Assembly (NCBI GenBank): GCA_019400425.1
Contig: JAFREE010000072.1
Coordinates: 1-64,000 of the forward strand
Length of the DNA: 64,000 nt
Direction of reading: 5' to 3'
Source: Hymenochaete sp. R1
Lineage: Eukaryota; Basidiomycota; Agaricomycetes; Hymenochaetales; Hymenochaetaceae
The notes beneath the pieces are model-generated. The model was not told where the DNA came from and made no database searches. It saw nothing but the letters and a program-made list of their open reading frames with translations. Positions 9,626-22,534 of the stretch are shown in pieces. Both the position numbers and the translations under genes were made by a program. How positions within the stretch are numbered: position 1 is the stretch's first letter; every line of letters begins with the position of its first letter.

Positions 9626-11595
9626 ATGAAAACCAGAACCGCTGTTGCAATTGCTCTCGTTTGGCGTATATCGATCTCACTCCTTACTTGTACTTTTTTT
9701 CAGCCCGACGAATTTTTTCAAAGCCTTGAAGTAGCTCATCATGCCGTCTTCGGCTACGGCTCTCTGACATGGGAATGGGTAGCTAGTCCACCCATTCGAA
9801 GCCCCGTCTTGCCTTATCTTTTTGTGCCGATCTATTGGCTGCTGAAGGTGACAGGAATGGACAACACCTATGCTTTAGTACGTCCTGCGCTATTCTTATC
9901 ATCGTATGTTACTAACAGAGCCTCTCAAAAGATTTTTGGTCCTAAAGTGCTTCAAGGCATTTTTGCTGCCGTTGCTGATGTTAGTACTCGTGAGCTAGCG
10001 AAGAACGTGTTGGGAAGGCGGTATTCAGATACAGCTGTGAGCGTCAGTCTTGCTTCAGTGTGTATCTAGCGTAACAATACTTTAGTTCTTTTTCTCCCTT
10101 ATTTCGTTTTTCAACATACTAGCTCTTGGTCGTTCATTGTCGAACTCGTTCGAGGTTTCACTCACAACAGCTGCCTTGTCATTTTGGCCATTCCGTTCAA
10201 TTTATCCAAAGAGGTAGGCAGCATTCTTGGGCCATATGATCCCCTTTGGTGACTTGGCGACTGCCCAGCCATTTATGGTTGTCCTTTGCTTTAGCAGCGA
10301 TGGGTTATCTAAGTCGACCGACGTCCGCATTACTTTGGATTTGTCCCCTATTCAAGCTCATTTCCCGCTTTGGGGGCGATAAGCAAGCTAGAAGCGCTTT
10401 GGTACCCGCTATGTTTGTTGTGGGGTGAGTAGTTTCGCCAATCTTATCAAGAAGTTTAACTCAACCAGTACAATATAGCACAAGTGCTGTTACATTGAAT
10501 ATGGTAATTGACAGTGTTTATTATGGAAGTCTAACGTTCACGCCATACAACTTCGTACTCACCAACCTGTCCCCGATTTCTGCCTTCTATGGCAGAGCTC
10601 CTTGGCACTATTACCTATCCCAAGGATATCCGATACTCCTCAATACAATGCTGCCGTTCTTCGTGTTGGGCGTGCACTCGATAATTAAAAGCTTCTTCAA
10701 GTGTAAAGAATTGCAACCGTCGATGGACCTTATGAGTATTATTCTATGTACCACGGTCATCTATTCGCTTTTGGCGCACAAAGAATGGAGGTTTCTTCAC
10801 CCTCTTTTACCCCTCATGCTCGTTATCTCCTCGAAGCCATTCGTCGATTATTTCCCCCCGGATGAGTCTCAGTCAGAGTTTCCCCAGTCATCTCCATTAA
10901 CAAAAGAATCTCGACAGTCCCGAGGATGGAAGTTTTTCGCCATCATGCTTTGTTTCCTTGGACTCTTTCCAGGCTTGTATGTTATGCGATGGCACGGCCG
11001 GGCCCAGATCGAAGTACTACATTATCTACGTTCAGTAGACTCGCGAGAACTTCAATCTATCGGCTTCCTGATGCCCTGCTATTCTACGCCATGGCATGCC
11101 TATCTACATCGACCTCATTTACTGGCCGACGCAGGCGATCGAATGTGGGCATTGGGATGTGAACCTCCTTTGAAGTAAGAAGCTTTATTTCTTTGAGTCA
11201 TCGTAAAATGAAGCTCATTGAAGGTTCATTATAGGGTCTCAAATAGTTCAAAATACAAAGATCAGACGGACGTATTCTACGAGTCACCTTTAAGATATTT
11301 AAAAGCAAAATTTCCGGACACTGTGGACCCTACCTTCCCCCCCTCACCATTCCCATCGACAAGACCTGGTGACCCTCCTCCCGCGGAGAACAGGTGGGAT
11401 CATCGTTGGCCTTCCCATCTTGTTTTCTTCGGCGCATTGCTCAGTGGAACCGAGGAAGGAGAAGGGCAGGGAGTTGCCCGGTATCTTAATGACCTAGGTT
11501 TCAAAGAAGTGTGGGCTATTGGAAATGGGTTTGAAGAGGATCAGAGACGAAGGGGTGGGATCAAAGTTTGGAAATGGGATGCAAGGGCTTCATAA
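9626..11595 (+). CDS. GPI10: GPI mannosyltransferase III (PIG-B family)
   Basis: The enzyme adds the third mannose to the GPI anchor precursor in the ER lumen and belongs to glycosyltransferase family 22. My six-exon model is 9626-9877, 9932-10036, 10086-10213, 10269-10424, 10479-11174 and 11235-11595, which joins to 565 residues. The N-terminus carries the luminal motif FFQPDEFFQSLEVAH, with the acidic pair typical of GT22 enzymes. Later come SLSNSFEVSLTT, a hydrophobic helix-rich middle, FYGRAPWHYYLSQG, the hallmark HKEWRFLHPLLPLML and GFLMPCYSTPWHAYLHRP. The last exon encodes the soluble tail, with HLVFFGAL. Predicted membrane segments are numerous throughout. Similarity to PIG-B is stronger than to the ALG9, ALG12 or SMP3 branches because of the HKEWRF and MPCxSTP motifs. 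Confidence 0.9.
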
Positions 11596-11667
11596 TGTTT
11601 GATATATGATGTTGTGCGAAGTACAAGCTCATTTGCGACACTTGGGTCGTAAATGCCATATTCAAAA

Positions 11668-14612
11668 TCAAAGCCTATCGAGAAACCCAAGTGCTCGTTT
11701 CGCAGCTTCCCTAATTTCAAGCGACGAGTCGAAGCCTCCAAGAGACGGAATACTGCCTGACACCATCCCCAGACCCGAACTACTCACAGTCCTCCGCCTT
11801 CCTTCCATTCCCGGACCATGGGCATGAGGGTGCGGGTTTGGATGCGAAAACGCGCCCTCTCCCCTAACAATCCCAAAACCAGACCCCGTTCCGCTAAGCA
11901 CCGACAGTTGAGGAGGTTCCCTTGAGAGTTGTCGTAGAGGTTCTTCGAGGCCCGCTGCGCGGACGTCCAGCGGCGCTATGCGTGCAAGCTGTTCGACACA
12001 GGATATGGAGGCTCGGCGGATGTCTAATTGTGGACGAGTGAGGCAGGTACGGAGGGATCGAAGGATTTGGCCCTTGCGAAGGATGAAGGACACTCCGGCG
12101 TGGCCGTTTGAGATGTTGCCCGTGGCGCGAACTGCCTGAGATTGTTGTTTGAAGAGCACAAGCGTATATTAGTGACATGCGCTTTTAGAGAAGCGAAGTG
12201 GTAATTACTTCACAGATGATTCCTTCATGTGAAGTCTCCAAAGCTGATTCCAGAAGCGACATAAGCAAGTCCGTATCGATGTTGTTGAACACGATATCCA
12301 GGTCTTCTTCATTCGATGCGATGTTTACAAGAATGCTTAAAGCTTGCTCCCTGATGTCATTATTTGAATGTGACAGGCATCTACCGAGCGATGAGTTTAG
12401 TGAGAAACTGATACCTGCTATGCTTACTCTAAAAAGTAATCCCATCCGATCTTTTCCATCACCATCAACTTTTCTTCACTCGTTGCCTTATTTACGGTAT
12501 TTTTGATAGCCCAGAGTGCGCTAACTTTCAATGGATTCTCTGAGCAACGCGAAAGTTCTGCTATCCTAGTAACCATGCCTCGGTCCAGGATAGCCTTGCA
12601 ATCCGCAGTTATCAGCGCTTGGTGCATGACGGAATTAAAAAAAAACGACCTTTCGCAACGGTGAGAAATCATTCAATAGGTTACACAGACCCGCCAGAGC
12701 GATGTTTGTCACTCTACGATCTTCCTTTCTGTTCTCGAGTATCTCGCACATCGTTATACCAACCCCAGAGTCAAGAAGCGTCGTCCGCAGAACGCGTGTG
12801 GAGCGAGCGAGAGCGCGAACACATTGACAACCTCCATATCGTACCCCAGGATACGGGTGTTGCAAACACACTCGTATTAATGGAAGCAACCCTAGTTCAC
12901 CAGTGATTTCATTTCGGATATCGTCATCCAAGAGAGCAAGAGCTGCAAGAGCACAAAGAATAGCCTGCACAGCAAGACACCATCAAAATCGGCAAACATG
13001 TCTTGAAAGTTCAGCACGCACCTCCCGCAATTGCGAAATCATAAGTTCTTCTCCATCTTCCCATATTTGGGGTTTAATTTGCGGCGTGATAGACTTAAAA
13101 GTGTCCGCCACCTTGACGATAGCCCCAGATTTCAAAGCGTCAACGCATCGTTCGTTCTCATCGGCCACAAGTGACCCTCCAGTGCCCTATCAATATGCTT
13201 CAATCCGACAAATTGGCACAAGCGCTCTCACCAAGGATGTGACACGCCTTCATTCGATTGATATAAGGCTCGTGTTCGCTCGAGATGATGAAAGTCAAGA
13301 CGTGTTCTGTGGTGCTCGCTAAACGCCGTGTGTGACCTGTGCCGAGAGAACGGAGGATATCTGTAACGCTGCAGTTCACGTCAATTGCAGTAGGCGACAT
13401 TTATAAGGGAAAAAAATACAAGACATTACCATAGGCAAGCAGCGAGCCGTACTTCCGTCTTCCTATCCTTTGAGTGGTCGGAAGCCATCATAAGGACGGA
13501 TCGAGTCCCTGGAAGGCACCGTAAAGAGTAACTTTGTCAATATCAGGAATTGACTTACGTTTATGGTCTGGAGACACTTGTGACAGAGCCTGAGCAACAG
13601 TCGTGTTTTCTTTCACCAATGCCGCAATTGCGCACAGAGCAGCCTCTTTTGTCTTTAGGCATTATGAGTACTCTTTCTCGATGCACAGGACAAACACGTA
13701 CGGCGGGGTCTTTGCTGTCTAGCATCGCCGTCAGATGTCTGACTGCCCATCCGCCTTGCCTCTCAGGTGCGTTGGCATCGACCAAAGCAGGATTCTCCCA
13801 CCCTCGTTTACCCTTAAGCTCCTTCAATCTCTCGGAGGGAGGAATCCAGTCGGTGACTGCAGCGCGATGCACAGGCAATCGAACGGAAAATGCCAATAGC
13901 TGAGATATGTATAGGCGTATCGAGTTTGAAGTGTCATCTAGGAGCGGAAGGCACACATCCAAAGCTTGCGGCTTTTGGAATAAATATACCATGCATGTGA
14001 ATATGCGGATCAATGTGCAACTGAACAGACTTGCCTTGAACATAAAGTCGAGGGTGGCTCGAATCTCCTCCCTAAAGTCATGACACTCTGTCCCTATTCC
14101 CCAAAGAGATGGTCCGACACATTCACCTACAGCAACGTAAACTGCTCGCAAAGCTCGCACGGTCGCAAGCTGAGCAGGTTTCGTGTCGGTCTCGTAACGC
14201 AAGGCCAATGAGTTCAATAGTGCACTGGGTACATCAAGTTCTAGTAGCCCATATAAGGCTTCCTTGGGACCTTGAATCACATATTCAAGAAATGGTAAAA
14301 CTGCTAGTATCATGAGCTCCTGACTCACCATGAGCGAGTGACGCAATGATGTTGGCAGCCTCGATACGACACTGTGTTCGTTGAGTATCGTCCCCTGAAA
14401 AGGAAGACGCCTTTTCGGAGTCCTCTCCGACGTTCAAAAAGTTGACAATTCTAATCGAAAGTATGAAAAGTGCTTTAACGATAATCAAGGAACGCTACAA
14501 ACGAGAGGAGAACTGGGCCATCCGGGTTTACAGCGTGTCGGAGGGCCAGCTTTGCAGTATTACTACCTATAATTGCATTTTTTGTATGTTTGAGGGAGTT
14601 CAAGACATCCAT
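11668..14612 (-). CDS. VID28: Armadillo-repeat protein, Vid28/Gid5 (ARMC8) type
   Basis: Vid28/Gid5 is the armadillo scaffold of the GID/CTLH ubiquitin ligase, which in yeast degrades gluconeogenic enzymes after glucose return. The start at 14612 gives MDVLNSLKHTKNAIIGSNTA, matching the K-N-x-I/V-I-G-N opening of ARMC8 proteins. Many short exons follow, with helical repeats such as IEAANIIASLAHG, QALDVCLPLLDD, VSALWAIKNTVNKAT, IREQALSILVNIASNEED and AVRATGNISNGHAG. The tail has a Gly/Ser/Pro-rich insert (near HPNPHPHAHG) before EIREAAKRALGFLDRL and the stop at 11668. At least eight introns separate the blocks, and some exon edges are uncertain. The gene is divergent from CAB5, with 269 bp between start codons. 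Another armadillo family is possible, but the opening and repeat order favour ARMC8. Confidence 0.75.
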
Positions 14613-14881
14613 TCGGATGCAAAGTCGTGGAAGCCAACGTCGCGGATGACTATTGTATGCAGGGGGTTATGATGCGCGAGTGAATTAGAGCTTAAGCTTG
14701 AGCTTAAGGCTAGCGCTGCTGCGCTGCAGGAGGTCGACATGCGCGCCAGATCACATGCTTGTTATCCCACGGTCCGAACACCCGCCCTTCCCCGCATATT
14801 TCAATGGTCGCTTCGTCCAGCAATCATGTCAATATCGTCAAGCTTGACCTCTGTATACTCGCCCCATAAGGTCGATAACTG

Positions 14882-15799
14882 ATGCTGGGTAAGAGAAGAG
14901 CAGGTCTTTTTTTTTGTCTTGGTGCTAATAAGTAACTTCTCATAGTGGTCGGTCTCACTGGCGGCATTGCCACCGGAAAATCCACTGTATCCTCGTTGCT
15001 CAGAAATCGCCATAAAGCCACTGTTATCGATGCAGATGTCATTGCGAGGGAGGTCGTCCTTCCAGGGACACGTTGTCTAGAGCAAATTGTCGCCTATTTC
15101 GGGAGCGAAGTCCTACTAGCGGATGGTAGCTTGGATCGACCCAAGCTTGGCTCGGTCATCTTCGGGGACAGTGAGAAAAGGAGGATTCTGAACGGGATCA
15201 TTCACCCAGCTGTTCGGAAAGCTATGATATGGAAAGTAGCCAAAGCGTGGCTGAGCGGAAAGAGGTTCTGCTTTTTAGACGTGCCCTTGTTGATAGAAAC
15301 CGGATTGGATAGATGGGTTGGAAAAGTAGTCGTGGTCAGCTGGTATGTGCCAATCAATTGTGTGCGACGGGGAAAGCGTGCTTCTGTAACTTTGAGAGTG
15401 CCGTGATACGCTACATGGTTTGAATTGGATTGTTTTGCACGAGTAAAGGACCACGCTTTCCCCGTCGACGTTGTATAGTGTCGTCACTAATGACTCAATA
15501 GCTCTGAGGAAGTACAGATGAGGCGACTCATGGGAAGAGATAAGTCGACTGAGGACGCTGCCCAAGCTCGGGTGAACTCGCAGATGCCCATCGAGGAGAA
15601 GGTGCTACGAGCGGATGTCGTCATCGATAACAATGGAGAGATCGCAGCCCTCGAAGGCCAAGTGCGGACATTGACTGAATGTTTAACGAGAGATACTCGT
15701 TGGACATGGATGGTAGAATGGCTGGTACCTCCTCTTGGACTGGCTGCTGCCGTATTGACTTTGGGATATCGAACTTTGGCACGGCCATATTGTTCATAA
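14882..15799 (+). CDS. CAB5: Dephospho-CoA kinase
   Basis: This enzyme phosphorylates the ribose 3'-hydroxyl of dephospho-CoA, the last step of coenzyme A synthesis. The model has a tiny first exon of 7 nt (14882-14888, ATG CTG G), exon 2 at 14946-15342 and exon 3 at 15502-15799, joined in frame to 233 residues. The protein begins MLVVGLTGGIATGKSTVSSL, the P-loop of the CoaE family, as in yeast Cab5. VIDADVIAREVV, FLDVPLLIETGLD and VQMRRLMGRD...ARVNSQMP follow in the expected order. A hydrophobic stretch near the end, VPPLGLAAAVLTLGY, resembles the C-terminal tail of fungal homologues, which may anchor the enzyme to a membrane. The second intron is long for this locus (159 nt) and holds an inverted repeat described separately. 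Confidence 0.9.
15365..15467. repeat. 16-bp perfect inverted repeat inside CAB5 intron 2
   Basis: CGACGGGGAAAGCGTG at 15365-15380 is matched by its exact reverse complement at 15452-15467, leaving a 71-nt spacer. Both arms and the spacer lie within the 159-nt intron. I see no clear target duplication beside the arms. The repeat could be a remnant of a small foldback element or could simply fold the pre-mRNA. Confidence 0.7.
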
Positions 15800-16052
15800 C
15801 TTCATGAATTGTAGAGTATACGGCGAATACTTTAGTGCAAAGATGCCGGGTCTAATATGATGTAAACTACGAGGAATGATAATATGCGGAAATTGTATAA
15901 AGCGGCGCAGACCTTGCAAGTGTTTTTGGTCGATGTTTGTCAGTCAGTGTGTCTCACAGTCGCCGGGTCGGATTGATTCTCGGATGTGCTGATCGCCAAA
16001 CTCGGAGATCCTGTTCAAGCGCTTCGTCCGTCTATCCAATCCTCTTCTCTCA

Positions 16053-18311
16053 ATGTCGACGACCACTACCACAACAGCAGCTCCATCGACGGCTATGTCG
16101 AGCAACCAAATGGCCTTGGCGAGAATGACAAGGGCGCAACAAGGCTCGCTCAGCAAGGCTACGAGGCAAGATGTTCCCCCTTTCCCACAAAAACTATACG
16201 AGTAAGTTCAGCTACATGCGCAACCATTCTCCAAGCGCTCATGCTTGATGACCGTTCTCCCTTCATAGAATGGTCAGCGACCCTTCGACAGACGATCTAA
16301 TTCGCTGGTCAGAGGGCGGAGACACTTTCTTTGGTATGTAGTTCTTCATTGATTGATTGTAACCAACTGACCTCATACGTGTCCTCTAGTTCTCGAGCGA
16401 GTCGCTCATGACCTCCTTTCTCAATGGTTCAAGCACAAGAAATTCGCTTCCTTTGTCAGACAACTCAACATGTACGGCTTCCACAAGATCCCACATCTTC
16501 GGCAGGGGGTACTCAAACCCGAGTCCGATACAGAGATATGGAACTTTGAGCACCCTCATTTTCGCCGTGGGCAGCCCGACTTGCTATGCCTCATCACTCG
16601 GAAGAAGCAAGGCCAGGAAAAGAATGCAGACGATACAATAGGCCTGGAAAGTGATAATCACCCCGCTGGTCTATCTGCTTCCGGTCTCAGCCCAAATGCC
16701 ATCGTCGACATAAACTCGATTATAAACGGCATTACTGCTATTAAAAGGCATCAAGCCACCATTTCCTCCGACCTCAACGACTTGAGGACTTCCAATCAAC
16801 ATTTATGGCAGGAGGCCCTGGAAGCACGTGAACGTCATCAGAAACAACAAGATACCATCAATCGTATTCTCAAGTTCCTTGCTGGTGTATTTGGGAACTC
16901 CGCTTCGACGAACAAAGGTTCTAATCACCCCTCACCGCCGAGCTCAATCCCACGTAAACGACAGCGTCTCATGATTGAGGACAACCAAAATCGAAAAGAA
17001 ACGCCATTGGAACCACTAGATGGTGTAGACGAACAACTTGATGTTCATAGTCCTACTGGTACGCTTCGCACCTGAGTTTGCAATGACTATACCTAACATG
17101 ACACAACAGACCGCTTCGTTGAACTAACACCCACACCTTCGATCGAAACCAGAATTTCGCCTCAACCTCCAGACTTCTCTGACTCTAATGTTTTCGTCAA
17201 CGGCAACTTCCCCAACCAAACTTCCGTCAATTCTTTCCCAGCTTCATCATCCGGTCAATCCCTACCAATGCACTACCCACATTCTAACCCAAATGATTCG
17301 AGCACTGCATTGACATCCATAACCCAAAGCCCAAAGCAGGAAGTCTTGCAAGCAATCGCTAACTCTCCTGGCTCGCTACAACGCTTATTGGCGCTCCTTC
17401 AGCAACAGCAACAAGAGGTTCCAATGCCTCCCCCTTTGGATTTAAACGCCCCCGCTCCCCAGCCTCCCGACACTACTCCTTCAAATGACTTGGAAGAAGA
17501 CGCGGTCCCGCAGTTCGACCAACCTATGGATGCTTCCCTTATGATGTCCAATGGAAACTACCAAGATATAATCAACCCTCAAGATCGGCCTGACCCTTCG
17601 CAGTTCCAACTTCTTCAACCCCTCGACGCCCCTAATGTCAACTTCGAGTCATATCTCGACAATGTCAATAAATTGCAGAGGGCGGGTAACGTCGCACAGG
17701 GTATCAATGACAATATCGATGAGATGCAAACCAATATCGAATCACTCATCAAAGGGCTTGGGATGGATCCGCACCATTTCTCAGGCGTACCCCTCGATAA
17801 CGACATAGGCGACCATCAAGACTTTTTGCCACCCATGAGTGAAAGCGTGGATGATTTAAGTGATCCAGTGGTAGGCGTAGGTGGGACAGGAGCGGAGAAA
17901 GATAGCGATTATCCTACCGGTTACCTCCCGCCTCCGCCGACGAATAGCGAGGGTGTACCTGACTTTGACTTTTCTGCGTTCATCAATGAACTATCGAGGC
18001 AGCACGGAGGTCAAGATACGGACGGGTTGCCTGTCGGCGAACAATTCAGCGCCGACGATACGGGGACTTATCAGAAGGACGGGCCTCATGCGTCGATTTC
18101 ACCAGAGCTCAGCGCTTACCTAGATGAGGTCACATCGCAATCAGACGTCTCCTCTTCACCGTCACTGCCTCGAGCAAGCGTGGCAGACGATTTAACGGTC
18201 GAGCCCTCGGATAGGCATTCAAAGGAGACTGTCACGACGAAGCGGAGTCGAAAGCGGCGATCGGCTGTAGAAGATACGGATAGTCCTTCCAACCCAAAGA
18301 GGAAACGTTGA
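16053..18311 (+). CDS. HSF1: Heat shock factor-type transcription factor
   Basis: Exons 16053-16201, 16269-16333, 16390-17058 and 17110-18311 join to 694 residues. The HSF winged-helix DNA-binding domain spans roughly residues 45-150. It shows PPFPQKLYEMVSDPSTDDLI, RWSEGGDTFFVLE and the recognition-helix region KKFASFVRQLNMYGFHKI, then an IWNFEHPHFRRGQPDLL block. This is nearly invariant in HSFs, which bind nGAAn arrays as trimers. A heptad-like coiled coil follows (about residues 195-255, INGITAIKRHQATISSDL through INRILKFL), fitting the trimerisation domain. The rest is acidic, Gln/Pro-rich and disordered, as expected for activation regions. The protein ends in basic nuclear-localisation clusters (KRSRKRRS and NPKRKR). 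Size and domain order fit HSF1 better than Skn7, which would carry a response-regulator receiver domain; none is present. Confidence 0.9.
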
Positions 18312-18718
18312 GAACCGCGAATCAGTAGCTGCTTCATGTTCTGGTCCTCATAGCTATCTAAGGAAAACCCAAATTGATTTAGTGGAACCTGGTTAGATAC
18401 TTTCGCTCACGATGTACAGGAAGAAAGAGAATTTTCCGTAACAATGAATGTATACTTAGTCTTAATCAAAGATGCATGATTGAAACCAAGAGAGGTTTCA
18501 AGACAGCAGGGAGCGAATGAAATAAATAACAAACCTACAGTGAGAGCGAGGGACTCGACTACTAAAAAAAGTAAGAAAGAGCGTGGGGATCCGGATAAGA
18601 GAAGTGTTAGGAAAGGAAATAAGTCAAGATAAACCGAGTCTGAAATGAGCGTGGGGTGCAAGCGATACAGCCGCAAGAGGTATGCATTGATGGAGAACCA
18701 ACAGTGAAGAAGATAAGT

Positions 18719-21700
18719 CTACGGGGGGACGGGAACCTTGGGTGGCAAAGGCGGTGGAGGAGGAATGGAACCTGGCCTCGTTGCTGGCGCCTTGTTAATA
18801 GAATCAAAACTGATCCCAAGATCCAATGGAGAGAACGGGCGGAATGGCAGCCCAAACTCCAATCGGGAGCCTGAGCTCTCAGCATTGGTCAACGAGGTTG
18901 AAGGCGGAACGAGTCTGTGTTCGTTCTGCGTGCGTGCATCTTCTTCCTGCGTTTGTTGAATATATTCTGCCGGTGGACGAGGTGCCAGCGGTGGGGGAGG
19001 GGGCGGAGGCAAAATGTCATCAGAAGGCCGAGAGTAATGAGATGAAGCCGAGCGTGAGAGGGGCCTCTGAAACGGAGGGGGCGGGTTGGCAGGCGGAGGA
19101 TTTGAGGTACTACCATTCGCCATCGATTCTTCTGCTTCCATCTGGGCCTTGAGTCGTGCTTTCTCCTCAGCGGCAGTCAATAGCCTCTGACCACCGAAAT
19201 CTGCAGGTGGCATAGGCTGAGATCGCGACGGCGGTGGAGACGATCCGTACCCTGGGGGACTCGTATGATTGTTCGTAGGCCGTGAAGGAGTTGAAGACGG
19301 AGCGGGCAACGAATCACCAGCAGCAACTGCATCCTCCGCTTCATATTTCAGTCGTAGTCTTTCTTTCTCGGACATCGCGCTGTTAATCATAGCTGCATTC
19401 AGTGGAGGAGGTGAAACGGGGGGAGGTTGATCATCGTAAGATCCTCTCGCTGACGGTCTTCGCGTAACATTACGAGATGAACCAGTTGGGTACAGATCTT
19501 CGTATGCAATCGGTCCTCCCATCGGGCCGGCTGGATTGTCATCCCCATCATCTTCGCCATGTTGCTGATGACGATCAACAGCACGCTTGGCTTCATAATA
19601 TCGCATCGCAGCCTTTTCTTCTTCCGCAGATGGATAGCTCTTTGCGGGTTTCTGAGGTGCAGGACGAGAAGACTGTGGTATAGGATATGGCGCAGCCTGT
19701 GCAGAAGGGTTTCTATTAACAGAAGCCATCGCATGCTGGTATAGTTGAGCTCCAGTTGACATCCCTCCTCCTGCTGGGTAGGACGGTCCTCCTTGCTCAT
19801 GCTCACTTGAGCCATGACCAGAGTTGGGCCTCTCGTTGAACTGCGTCTGCGAGGCAGGAGGCGATCCACCACTAATCCTCGATCCACCTGACACGGCTTC
19901 CACCATTCCTTGCGCCTGCGTTCTGCGCGCCGCATCCTGCGCTGCATTGAACAACCGAAGTTTTTCTTCCTCTGCGGTGGGCCACGGCGTGTTCTTGCTT
20001 CCTTTGGAGGAAGGTGCGGGTTCTGCCTTTGGGGATGGCATAGTCGAAGATGAATCCGCTGCTATGGCAGGTTCAGGCTAGTAAAATCGTCAGAGTCCAT
20101 CGAAGAACATGAAATACAATTCAATCACCATTGACGACATCATGCCTCCCATAATTGCCTGTGTCCTCTGTGCTTGTTGTTTGGCGTTTGCATACAAACG
20201 TTGCTTCTCTTCTTCAGCACTTAACCAATGACCTTTTCGAGAAGGGCCTTGTGTATTCGAAGGGACAGAAGGAGCCGCGTCGTTACCTGCTGAGTCTGGT
20301 CGAGCGGAACCATTCATTGCTTCGCGCATCATTTTCTTTTCTTCATAAGCAGAAAGAAATTTTTTGGGAGACGAGGCAGGTGTTTGCGCTTGGGCTTGCG
20401 TTTGACCTTGGGCTTGAGGCGGAGACTCCGGTTCGATCTCACTTTCACCATTAACAAGCGTGAATCTCCTGGCTTGGTTCGTGTTGACTTGATGAGGTTT
20501 GTGAATTCCTTCGCTACCCGACGCTCCAGCTGTACCAAACTCATCATAGCCAGGTCTAGGGCCTGTCACAGGATCGATTGAGCTGATTGTCTGTGGAGGC
20601 GGTTGGTAAGTATTGATTCGTTCTCGTTCATTGATCATAGCCAAGTTGGCAGCTGTCAGCAAGCCTGAACGAGAAGGAGCTGTATTATATGCTGATTGCT
20701 GAGTCTGTTGCTGCGCGGGTCCGTTCGAACGAGTGACTCCTATGGTGTTTGCTATTGGTCCGACTCGTTGAACGTTATTCGCAGGAGAGACCAAAGACAA
20801 AGCAGGCGAGTGACCAATCCGCCTTAAAGACAGGCTTTAGACTCACTACTTCACATTGAAAAAAGAACAACACATACTTGACTGCTTCAACAGACATATT
20901 TCTGCAAGAAGCAATGCTGTCAACGACAATAAGGCCTGCATTACCAGGTGTGACTTACCTAGGCCAGTTTGAGACCGTGACCGGAAGCTCCATGGTCAAA
21001 GGCTTTCCTGTCGTCAACACGGCCTTCACGTTTATACTATAAGATATATCGAGATGTCTTGCACTGCTGACTGAGGTGTTGGTATGTGTTTGTGGAATGA
21101 AACAGCCTAGCTCAGCTCGGTGCGATTGTCCTTGATAAATAGTCATATTGATTGGTATCTTCTGTTCACCTATGGGGGATACCTGGACTTGCGGTGAGGC
21201 TTTCCTTCCAGAAACGTTCGGACCCGTTCTGTAAATTATGGTCTCTTTCAAGAGAAACTCAAATGCACGCAGAGACGCAGCGGGAATGCCGTCATTCTTG
21301 AAGGAAACGATAACTTTAACTCTGTCGCCTGGCCCATAGCACGTGTGAGTTCGTTCTACTGTAAGGACCTGCATGTCCTCCAAGATGTGACGACTATCGG
21401 GTTGTGAATAGACCGGCCACGTCGAGTGCAACTCGTGCTTGTCGATGACAATAGGATGAGTTGTAGACTGAATCGCATCTTTCTTCTTGAAGAAGAGCTT
21501 CCTAAAAATGGACTTGAGCCAATACTTCAGTAGTCAAAAATAACAAAACCTACGATTTTCCTTTCGTACAAATTGTAGCAGTTAGCTCGTATTTGATACC
21601 GGCTAGGGAGATGGCTCTGTCAGTAATCAAAATACTTCATTGTGTAATCCTACGAACCTCCTCTATCAAGGGAAATGGTAGGAGGTACGGACTCCGGTAT

Positions 21701-22231
21701 CCGAATTCCGAAGGCAAAATCTTGCTGATAAAAAGGTTAGCCATGGAAACACCTTTAAAAGGGGAAGAAGTACAGTGTGCAAAAGATTAAATTCTTGCCC
21801 GCTAGCCTCCCAGACCTTCATGGGGCTCTGTCCGACGAAATCATAGAAGATGCCGCTTTGCCCGCCTCCTGGCAATGTCTCCACTTTCTTGAGCTCGACA
21901 CGGACCCATTTCGCCTTTGTGCCTTGAGCTGGCATCCGGAGTTCGATGGTCTGAACGCAAGCGATAAGCCAACTACGCAGGAACCCAAAACGGAAATGTC
22001 CACATACTCCTCGCACTTCAGCATGGGGCCTATCCGGACCAGCAGGGATGCCGGGATATCCTGAAAATTTTTTGAGTGATCCTGTCCAGTTACATGGTAA
22101 AGCACATCACACCTTCTACAAACTCGACATTAGGAGGAGGGCGTAAGGTACTGGAAGCAAAACAAAACAGAATGAGGATAAGCCCTTTGCGTCCACTGAG
22201 TTCCTAAAGCTTACATTCGGGCCTGCGACAT
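18719..22231 (-). CDS. Alpha-arrestin-like protein with repeated C-terminal motif
   Basis: The gene starts at 22231 (MSQARI...LRPPPNVEFVEG) and has many small exons. The first half shows arrestin-fold beta strands: GIFYDFVGQSP, FAFGIRIPESVPPTISL, AGIKYELTATICTKGKS and TCYGPGDRVKVIVSFKND, ending in TMELPVTVSNWPR. Alpha-arrestins are adaptors that couple membrane transporters or receptors to ubiquitin ligases. The second half, about 600 residues, is disordered and Pro/Ser/Gln-rich. It repeats a short helix motif of the type (S/T)-A-x-E-E-K about six times, for example SAEEEKQRLYANAK and TAEEEKLRLFNAAQD. Long poly-Pro runs (ILPPPPPPPLAPRP) could bind SH3 or WW domains. I saw no clear PPxY motif. 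The last exon ends at 18719. The 303 nt between this start and the next gene's stop contain nothing recognisable. Confidence 0.75.
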
Positions 22232-22534
22232 CCTCCACGAGGTCAGACGTCGAACAGGATGCGCGACAGGGGGAGAGAAAATGAGAGAAGGAAGGAGAAA
22301 GATGAAGGGAAAGGAGAAGTTGCCGTGTCGGGCGCTCGCGCTATAGTGATGGGTCGACTAGGCTCGCGCATCAATAACGGCCTTGCTTACGAAAGAATAC
22401 TTCAATTAACCGGCCAAAACATACAAATTCTTCCACAACGGAACAGCGAAACTAAAGTACCAAACGTAATGAACGCACAAATATATCGAGGGAAGAAGGT
22501 AGACACGAAATAAGATTATTGAAAAAATAAGCTA

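Noticed and set aside
14690..14715. AGCTTAAGCTTGAGCTTAAG palindromic run between VID28 and CAB5
   Set aside because: It is a short, low-complexity palindrome; no element boundary or regulatory role can be supported.
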